Below, in pieces: positions 58,444 to 64,000 of a stretch of 64,000 bases of DNA. The DNA is taken from NCBI GenBank assembly GCA_014960805.1, contig CP063163.1, positions 731,001 to 795,000 on the forward strand, in the 5' to 3' direction. The translations under genes and the position numbers were made by a program. The DNA is from Cytobacillus suaedae. Lineage in GTDB: Bacteria; Bacillota; Bacilli; Bacillales; Bacillaceae_L. The notes beneath the pieces are model-generated. The model ran no database searches, was not told the origin of the DNA, and saw only the letters and a program-made list of their open reading frames with translations. Position 1 is the first letter of the stretch, and the number at the start of each line of letters is the position of its first letter.

Positions 58444-58785
58444 ATGAATGAAATCGAACTAACCGATGTTACACTAGAAAAAACATTTGAAAAATATGAA
58501 CTAAAATTTAAAGCATTAGCTGACAAAAAGCGCCTTATGATCATGAATGAAATCGTTAAACGTGGCAGTGTATGTGTATGTGATTTATCTGATATCGTTG
58601 ATATGCCTCAATCAAAGCTTTCCTATCACTTAAGGATATTGTTTGATGCAGATTTGCTTATCAAAGTTACACAAGGCACCTGGAGTTATTATGAATTAAA
58701 TGAAAAAGAACTTAATCACCTTTTATCAGAAGAGTTATGTTGTCTCTTTAAACCAGATTCCAATAAAACAACCTGCTGCGAGTAG
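58444..58785 (+). CDS. ArsR-family regulator with CVC metal motif
   Basis: A winged-helix repressor of 113 residues. The ArsR core includes FKALADKKRLMIMNEIVKRGSVCVCDLSDIVDMPQSKLSYHLRILFDADLL. Cys44 and Cys46 in CVCDL lie on the recognition helix as in arsenite-sensing ArsR; extra cysteines (ELCCLF, TTCCE) lie at the C-terminus. It would bind DNA until the metalloid binds. No arsenic resistance genes are adjacent, so it is a stand-alone regulator. ATG follows AAAGGGTGAGTAAAG. Confidence 0.85.
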   Translation: MNEIELTDVTLEKTFEKYELKFKALADKKRLMIMNEIVKRGSVCVCDLSDIVDMPQSKLSYHLRILFDADLLIKVTQGTWSYYELNEKELNHLLSEELCCLFKPDSNKTTCCE

Positions 58786-58818
58786 TGCCCAACTATCAAA
58801 AAGTTGGGTACTTTTTAG
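58786..58818 (+). terminator. Terminator of the ArsR gene
   Basis: GTGCCCAACT and AGTTGGGTAC pair around ATCAAAA (one G-T), followed by TTTTTAG. Confidence 0.88.
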
Positions 58819-59023
58819 TAAATCTACAAATGGGTAAATATACCATTATAAAAAACTGTTGTATTAATAATCATACCTATGTATAATCAATCATGTTGAA
58901 GTTAACTGATAATACCTCAACGAACAAGCAAATGAAGAGATTACTTTTAATTCTGACAAAATAGAGGTATAATCAATTATCAGAAATATTAGAATTGATA
59001 ATATAAACTTGAGGGGGATCACA

Positions 59024-59827
59024 ATGAAGAAATTTCTAGTATTTACTTTATTTTTAGCAATGTTTGTTATGACTGCTTGCGGTACTAGCAGCGAGCAAGC
59101 TGGTGGGGAAGAGCAAGGGAAGAAAAAATTAAAAGTAGTAACTGATGCAGCTTATGCTCCATTTGAATACTTAGATAAAGGTGAAATCGTTGGATTTAGT
59201 GTTGATTTCATTGAAGCTGTTGCAGCGGAAGCTGGTTATGAAATTGAACTAGTTAACGTTGGTTGGGACCCATTATTCGTTGAAGTCGAAGACGAAATTG
59301 CTGACCTTGCAATCTCATCAATTACAATCAATGATGACCGTAAACAAACATATGATTTCTCAGTACCATATTTCTTATCTACTAACAAAATTCTAGTTCC
59401 AGCTGATAGCGACATTGCTAGTGCTGCAGACTTAGAAGGTAAAAAAGTTGCTGTTCAAAATGGTACAACAGGTCAAGAGGCTGTTGAAGCATTATTCGGT
59501 GCAAACAATAGTAACCTTAAAAAGTTCGAAAATAACAATCTAGCAATTATGGAATTACTTGCTGGTGGTGCTGACGCTGTTGTAGCTGATAATACAGTTG
59601 TAGAAGAATACGCAAAGAATAACCCAAATGAAAACTTAAAAGTAATTGCAGATGAAGATAGCTTTGACGCAGAGTTCTACGGCTTAATGTTCCCTAAGGG
59701 AAGCCCACTTGTTTCAGAGTTCAGTGCTGCAATTAATAAAGTGTTTGAAAGTGGTAAATATGCAGAAATCTATAACGAGTGGTTCGGTTCAGATCCAGAC
59801 ATCGAAACACTTAAAGCACAACAATAA
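59024..59827 (+). CDS. Polar amino-acid ABC transporter, binding lipoprotein
   Basis: A lipoprotein of 267 residues, lipobox MTACGTS. The SBP_bac_3 fold is clear: KVVTDAAYAPFEYLDKGEIVGFSVDFIEAVA and SITINDDRKQTYDFSVPYF, then VAVQNGTTGQEA. These are typical of glutamine/histidine/arginine-type binding proteins. ATG 59024 follows TTGAGGGGGATCACA. The following hairpin and then permease and ATPase genes make a complete importer. The solute is not determined; glutamine is the commonest match for this motif set. Confidence 0.92.
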   Translation: MKKFLVFTLFLAMFVMTACGTSSEQAGGEEQGKKKLKVVTDAAYAPFEYLDKGEIVGFSVDFIEAVAAEAGYEIELVNVGWDPLFVEVEDEIADLAISSITINDDRKQTYDFSVPYFLSTNKILVPADSDIASAADLEGKKVAVQNGTTGQEAVEALFGANNSNLKKFENNNLAIMELLAGGADAVVADNTVVEEYAKNNPNENLKVIADEDSFDAEFYGLMFPKGSPLVSEFSAAINKVFESGKYAEIYNEWFGSDPDIETLKAQQ

Positions 59828-59835
59828 AAGAAAAG

Positions 59836-59869
59836 AAATTGCGTAACATGAATTTGTGTTACGCAATTT
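59836..59869 (+). terminator. Intercistronic hairpin after the binding protein
   Basis: AAATTGCGTAACA and TGTTACGCAATTT form a perfect 13-bp stem. Placed between the binding protein and permease genes, it would lower downstream expression, giving an excess of the binding protein. Confidence 0.85.
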
Positions 59870-59950
59870 TTCACTTTATGGTTAGTAGACTATATATTGT
59901 AAAATCTTACAAAAAATAGTATTTGGTTGTTTAAGGGGAGATTATAAAGG

Positions 59951-60607
59951 ATGGATTTTCGTTTTGATTTAATCATTGAATACGGTCCGTTTTTTCTAAA
60001 AGGGACACTATTAACAATTGGACTATCACTAGCAGGTATTTTAATAGGAACGATTTTAGGTTTATTAATTGGATTAGGTAAAATGGTTAAAAATAAACTG
60101 ATTGCCTTTCCATTTGTAGCATACATTGCTTTTTTTAGGGGAACTCCTTTTGTTGTTCAAATATTATTAATTCACTTTGGATTGGTTCCAGCGTTAATTG
60201 GAGAAACCAATGCAATAGCTGCAGCTATCGTTGCACTTTCATTAAATGCAGCTGCCTACATTGCAGAAATATTTAGAGCAGGTATCCAATCGATTGATAA
60301 AGGTCAGATGGAGGCAGCCCGTTCACTTGGAATGACACATATTCAAGCAATGCGCCATGTTATTTTACCTCAAGCTACGAAACGAATGATTCCCCCACTT
60401 GGAAATGAATTCATCGTACTTATTAAAGAATCGTCCCTGGCAGCATTCATAGCTGCACCGGAGATTATGTATTGGGGACGTGCAATGCAAGGTCAATATT
60501 ATAAGGTTTGGGAGCCATATTTAACAGCTGCCTTAATTTACTTAGTATTAACACTTACATTAAGCTTTTTCCTAAACCGCTTAGAGAGAAGGTTGGCTAC
60601 AGAATGA
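59951..60607 (+). CDS. Amino-acid ABC transporter permease
   Basis: An integral membrane protein of 218 residues with about five helices and the EAA loop ([22 protein letters not shown]), which contacts the ATPase. It is the HisM/GlnP type. ATG 59951 follows AAGGGGAGATTATAAAGG. It overlaps the ATPase gene by 4 bp (ATGA). It forms the channel of the importer with the binding protein upstream and ATPase downstream, usually as a homodimer. The substrate follows from the binding protein. Confidence 0.92.
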   Translation: MDFRFDLIIEYGPFFLKGTLLTIGLSLAGILIGTILGLLIGLGKMVKNKLIAFPFVAYIAFFRGTPFVVQILLIHFGLVPALIGETNAIAAAIVALSLNAAAYIAEIFRAGIQSIDKGQMEAARSLGMTHIQAMRHVILPQATKRMIPPLGNEFIVLIKESSLAAFIAAPEIMYWGRAMQGQYYKVWEPYLTAALIYLVLTLTLSFFLNRLERRLATE

Positions 60608-61326
60608 TAAAGGTTGAAAACTTAAAAAAGTCATTTGGAGATAATGAAGTTCTAAAGGATATAAATGCTTCGGTTGAACCGCAAGAAGTGGTTGTTGTAA
60701 TTGGTCCTTCAGGTTCAGGTAAATCTACCTTTCTTAGGTGTTTAAACTTACTAGAATCAGTAACAGCTGGTAAAGTTTTTATCGAGGGAGTAGATCTTAC
60801 AGATAAGAAAACCAATATCAATGAAATCAGAACAAATGTTGGAATGGTTTTTCAGCAATTTAATTTATTTCCTCATAAGACAGTTATTGAAAACATTATC
60901 TTATCACCAATGAATGTGAAGAAAATGAAGGAAGCTGACGCTAGAGCAAAAGGCTTGGAATTGCTTAAAAAGGTTGGTCTAGCTGAAAAGGCTGATGCGT
61001 ATCCTGATTCTCTATCAGGTGGGCAAAAGCAAAGGGTAGCCATTGCAAGAGCACTAGCAATGGAACCAAAGATTATGCTTTTTGATGAGCCAACCTCAGC
61101 GCTGGATCCTGAGATGGTCGGCGAGGTACTTGAGGTTATGAAACAATTAGCCAAAGACGGAATGACAATGGTTGTTGTTACACACGAAATGGGCTTTGCA
61201 CGTGAAGTTGGAGATCGTGTCATATTCATGGACGGTGGCTACATTGTTGAGGAAAACGTACCAAAAGAAATCTTCGAAAACCCTCAACACGAAAGAACGA
61301 AATCATTTCTGAGTAAAGTGTTGTAA
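60604..61326 (+). CDS. Amino-acid ABC transporter ATP-binding protein
   Basis: An ATPase of 240 residues: Walker [11 protein letters not shown]-loop [14 protein letters not shown], signature LSGGQKQR, Walker [13 protein letters not shown], and H-loop VVTHEMGFA. These are GlnQ-type sequences. ATG 60604 overlaps the permease stop (ATGA), as in many such operons. It supplies energy to the importer. A T-rich terminator follows directly. Confidence 0.95.
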   Translation: MIKVENLKKSFGDNEVLKDINASVEPQEVVVVIGPSGSGKSTFLRCLNLLESVTAGKVFIEGVDLTDKKTNINEIRTNVGMVFQQFNLFPHKTVIENIILSPMNVKKMKEADARAKGLELLKKVGLAEKADAYPDSLSGGQKQRVAIARALAMEPKIMLFDEPTSALDPEMVGEVLEVMKQLAKDGMTMVVVTHEMGFAREVGDRVIFMDGGYIVEENVPKEIFENPQHERTKSFLSKVL

Positions 61327-61344
61327 TCATAAATAATCTTTGAA

Positions 61345-61377
61345 ATGCTGATACTTTGGGGTATCAGCATTTTTTTA
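61345..61377 (+). terminator. Terminator of the amino-acid importer operon
   Basis: ATGCTGATAC and GTATCAGCAT form a perfect 10-bp stem around TTTGGG, followed by seven T. Confidence 0.93.
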
Positions 61378-61448
61378 ATAGTATGGCTCTTTACTACAAC
61401 TTTGTATAAGATATAAATAAGGAATTGTCAGTGTATAGGGGGTTGTCG

Positions 61449-61856
61449 ATGGGTACCTCGAAAAATAAAATTATTATATTAATCATGTTCGGTGGATTTA
61501 TTGGATCTATCTTAAGATATACCTTCGGTGAATGGCTACAGAATACTAATGGGTTTCCAGTTGGGACTCTATTCGTAAATATGGTTGGATGTTTCCTTTT
61601 AGGCTGGTTAATAACTTATAGTGCTGTAAAGTTCAAAAAAAGTGCTCTTTTGATACCATTTATAGGAACAGGGATAATTGGCTCTTTTACTACATTTTCT
61701 ACCTTCTCACTTGAAACATTCTATTTGATTATGGATAAGCAGTATATTCAAGTGGTTACCTATGTGATGGTGAGTGTGATTTTAGGACTCCTTTTCACAT
61801 TTTCAGGGTATAAATTGGCGTATATTAAGATTAGTAAGGAAGGTCACCCTATATGA
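61449..61856 (+). CDS. crcB: CrcB/FluC fluoride channel, subunit 1
   Basis: A small membrane protein of 135 residues with four helices. The FluC motifs are visible: GGFIGSILRYTFG at the N-terminus, NMVGCFLLGW in helix 2 and IGSFTTFSTFSLE in helix 3. It exports fluoride as a dimer. ATG 61449 follows AGGGGGTTGTCG. It overlaps the next crcB by 4 bp; two such genes in Bacillus often form a heterodimer. No fluoride riboswitch is seen upstream. Confidence 0.92.
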   Translation: MGTSKNKIIILIMFGGFIGSILRYTFGEWLQNTNGFPVGTLFVNMVGCFLLGWLITYSAVKFKKSALLIPFIGTGIIGSFTTFSTFSLETFYLIMDKQYIQVVTYVMVSVILGLLFTFSGYKLAYIKISKEGHPI

Positions 61857-62221
61857 TTATACTCATTGGACTGGGTGGGAGTTTTGGAGCTTTATGTCGC
61901 TATCTCATTGCGTTACGAGTAGCGAATACAAATAAACAGGTCTTTCCATTAGCAACATTCATCATTAATAGTAGTGGATCGTTCTTATTGGGAATCCTAG
62001 GTGCGCTATACATGTTAGATTTGCTAACTCAATGGATCTGGTACCTATTTGGAATTGGTTTTATGGGTGCCTACACAACCTTTTCTACCTTTGGTGTTGA
62101 GACGATACAGCTCTTAATACAGGGGAATAAAAAGATTGCATGCTACTATGTTCTCTTATCTGTTTTATTAGGTATTACTGGTGCAGGGGTAGGATTTGTA
62201 TCTACTGTATACTTCTTATAG
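61853..62221 (+). CDS. crcB: CrcB/FluC fluoride channel, subunit 2
   Basis: A membrane protein of 122 residues with four helices and the same motifs (LGGSFGALCRYLIAL, NSSGSFLLGILGALY, GAYTTFSTFGVE). The start ATG overlaps the stop of the first crcB gene. It should pair with the first subunit in the fluoride channel. The operon contains only these two genes. Confidence 0.92.
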   Translation: MIILIGLGGSFGALCRYLIALRVANTNKQVFPLATFIINSSGSFLLGILGALYMLDLLTQWIWYLFGIGFMGAYTTFSTFGVETIQLLIQGNKKIACYYVLLSVLLGITGAGVGFVSTVYFL

Positions 62222-62230
62222 CTTTGAAAA

Positions 62231-62248
62231 ATCAGTCTTAAGACTGAT
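62231..62248. repeat. Perfect 18-bp palindrome between crcB and liaF
   Basis: ATCAGTCTTAAGACTGAT is fully self-complementary and lies 10 bp after the second crcB gene. It has no T-run, so it is more likely a protein site or a weak hairpin than a terminator. Confidence 0.8.
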
Positions 62249-62365
62249 ACTGTTCCCATCCCTCGTTCGTTCTTTTGAATATATATTTTTCTTATAATAA
62301 AGGAAATTCACTATTTAGAGTAAGAGGGTACAAGTTTATTTTTTTACTGTGGAAAGAGGGGTCTT

Positions 62366-63097
62366 ATGAAGCAAATTACCTTAAATCGAGTTTTCTCGGC
62401 ATTATTATTAATCCTTTTAGGAATCTTGTTACTTCTTATAAATATTGATGTCATTTCCTTGGAAATAAACAATCTTTTTGTCACATTATATCCAGTGCTT
62501 TTCTTAATTGTTGGATTTAAATGGCTAGTAGAATCTATTTTGTCGAAAGGGGAAAAGGGGTGGTTTGGAGGCTTTTTTCTTTTCCTCTTTGGAGCATTGT
62601 TATCTCTAGATCGGTTAGGATATATCACATTTACCTTTTGGATGGTCTGGAAGTTGTGGCCGATCCTACTAATTTTTATAGGTATGAAATTATTTTCTAA
62701 GGATAAAAAAAGTATATCTATATCTTTTGAAAAAAAAGACTCGGTGGCAATTGGCGACTATGTAAGTAACAGTGAAAATTGGCCACTAGAGGATAAGAAT
62801 ATAAAGCTGGGAATTGGCGATGTTCATCTTGATTTCAGTAAAGCTTTTATTCCTGATAAAGAGACAAAGATTGATATTTCAGGCTTGGTCGGAGATGTTA
62901 CCTTGCTTGTTCCTGAGGATTTAGCAGTGAAAGTAGATGCTGCAGTCAAAAAAGGTTCAATTGAAATCTTTGATAATGAATCGGATGGTTTGAATCGCAC
63001 GTATTCCTATAAATCTGCAAACTATGATGAAGAAACTAGAAAACTAACAATCAATATTAATCTTAGTGTAGGCTCCATTCAAGTTGAAAAGGTGTAA
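62366..63097 (+). CDS. liaF: LiaF-like cell-wall stress protein
   Basis: A membrane protein of 243 residues: four N-terminal helices (to about residue 110), then an all-beta cytosolic or outer domain (DUF2154 type) with IGDVHLDFSKAFIPDKETKIDISGLVGDVTLLVPEDLAVKVDA. LiaF of B. subtilis keeps the LiaRS two-component system off until the envelope is damaged. ATG 62366 follows AGAGGGGTCTT. The gene ends 14 bp before liaS. Confidence 0.88.
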   Translation: MKQITLNRVFSALLLILLGILLLLINIDVISLEINNLFVTLYPVLFLIVGFKWLVESILSKGEKGWFGGFFLFLFGALLSLDRLGYITFTFWMVWKLWPILLIFIGMKLFSKDKKSISISFEKKDSVAIGDYVSNSENWPLEDKNIKLGIGDVHLDFSKAFIPDKETKIDISGLVGDVTLLVPEDLAVKVDAAVKKGSIEIFDNESDGLNRTYSYKSANYDEETRKLTININLSVGSIQVEKV

Positions 63098-63111
63098 GGG
63101 GGCTAAAGTAA

Positions 63112-64000
63112 ATGTTTTCAAATATAAATAGTATTAGGCTAACAATGATTCGTTCACATCTCATTGCAGCACTGATGGTGGGCATTCTGTTTTTTACTGG
63201 CCTCCAACTTATCTTGCTTGCACTACCAGAAAACCCTTTAGCATTATCAACAATCCTTTTGCTTACAGCATTTGTGTTTGTGATCAGTGTGGGATCAGGA
63301 ATCTACTTTGGTTACAGAGACAGTACAGATGTGAAGAAAAGGCTCGAGGAAGTTTCGACTTTTATCACAATCCTTGAAAGAGGAAACTTAAAGACGAGAA
63401 TGGATGTTGTAGGTCAAGATGAAATTGCAAGGATTACACAATCGTTAAATCAACTATCTGCCAAAATTGAAAAACAAGTACAATCTCTACAAAGGTTAGC
63501 TGACGAAAAAACGGAGTTAGCCGAAGAGGCACATAAAGCTGCGTCGATTGAGGAACGGCAGAGGATTGCAAGAGATTTACATGATGCAGTCAGTCAACAA
63601 CTTTTTGCAGTATCCATGATGTCATCTGCAGCAGTAAGATTACTAGATTCAAAGCCTGAAAAGGTAAAAGAGACCATTCAACAAATTGCTGAACTTGCAG
63701 CACAGGCTCAGGTGGAGATGAGAGCATTACTCTTGCACTTAAGGCCTGTTCATTTAGGAAGAGATACGCTCTATGTAGGGCTTGTTAAATTGATTGAAGA
63801 ACTACAATCAAAATGTTCTATCAAATTTGAAACGGCCATTGACCAAATCGATTGTTTATCGAAAGGTACAGAAGATCATCTTTTTCGTATTATACAAGAA
63901 GCCCTATCAAATATATTACGGCATTCAGATGCTACACAAGTAAAGCTCACTTTCTCTCAAAAAGAGGAATATGTTTTTTTGCAGATTTATGATAATGGTA
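63112..64000 (+). CDS. liaS: LiaS-like sensor histidine kinase (partial, runs off window)
   Basis: A membrane kinase cut off after 296 residues by the window end. Two N-terminal helices, a HAMP region (ERGNLKTRMDVVGQDEIARITQSLNQL), the dimerisation domain with IARDLHDAVSQQLFAVS (phospho-acceptor His), and the start of the ATPase domain (RIIQEALSNILRHSD, N-box) are visible. It should sense lipid-II antibiotics and cell-envelope stress with LiaF. ATG 63112 follows AGGGGGCTAAAGTA. The usual liaR gene would lie beyond the window. Confidence 0.9.
   Translation, partial: MFSNINSIRLTMIRSHLIAALMVGILFFTGLQLILLALPENPLALSTILLLTAFVFVISVGSGIYFGYRDSTDVKKRLEEVSTFITILERGNLKTRMDVVGQDEIARITQSLNQLSAKIEKQVQSLQRLADEKTELAEEAHKAASIEERQRIARDLHDAVSQQLFAVSMMSSAAVRLLDSKPEKVKETIQQIAELAAQAQVEMRALLLHLRPVHLGRDTLYVGLVKLIEELQSKCSIKFETAIDQIDCLSKGTEDHLFRIIQEALSNILRHSDATQVKLTFSQKEEYVFLQIYDNG

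Noticed and set aside
61327-61448. Fluoride riboswitch upstream of crcB
   Set aside because: The conserved GGNGATGGNGTTCGCC pattern is absent; only the preceding terminator is found.

Overview
The window is a low-GC Bacillaceae chromosome segment (Bacillus-like genes, strong AGGAGG-type ribosome sites, many TTG/GTG starts, T-rich intrinsic terminators). The left flank (1-8.38 kb) looks like the Bacillus subtilis yhcY-yhcZ-yhdA-yhdB-yhdC-spoVR neighbourhood. It holds the end of a phosphoglucomutase gene, an SDR oxidoreductase, a 52-bp tandem hairpin repeat, a two-component system, azoreductase, an MFS exporter, YhdB, an M14 peptidase, a DUF3889 protein, then spoVR.

The main discovery is that spoVR is split. 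Its N-terminal 266 codons (7584-8380) stop abruptly at position 8390, and the rest of the gene resumes 41.3 kb downstream (49692-50327). The break points carry an identical 17-bp direct repeat (8364-8380 and 49692-49708). Just inside the two ends lie 11-bp arms, inverted relative to each other. When the ends are joined they form an imperfectly palindromic serine-integrase-type attP of about 48 bp. Precise excision would restore a 471-codon spoVR in frame. This is a skin-like, sporulation-gene-interrupting element, but it has no phage structural, replication or conjugation genes that I can recognise.

Inside the element, left to right: (i) a minus-strand array of small immunity-like genes separated by related hairpin repeats (8.4-10.8 kb), then further small genes; (ii) a recombination module at 12.6-19.3 kb with three large serine recombinases, two small basic or helical ORFs, an XRE repressor and an HTH/coiled-coil protein; (iii) a very long bank (19.5-46.6 kb) of more than 20 small secreted, lipoprotein or membrane proteins of unknown function. 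Several have decayed paralogues, frameshifts or lost start codons. Scattered among them are a NUDIX hydrolase, an SOS-controlled YolD-like gene, a PlcR-like TPR regulator, an Imm11/DUF1629-type protein and a structured RNA candidate; (iv) a 671-bp non-coding stretch with a 50-bp perfect palindrome; (v) a RloC/PrrC-type anticodon nuclease that abuts the right end, probably an antiphage effector.

The right flank (50.3-64 kb) is ordinary chromosome again: DUF4395, two genes with paralogues inside the element, a CcdA-like membrane protein, a spore-coat-like helical protein, a D,D-carboxypeptidase, catalase, MhqR-MhqD quinone/thiol-stress genes with an operator, an ArsR regulator, a polar amino-acid ABC transporter, paired CrcB fluoride channels, and LiaF-LiaS (truncated by the window end).
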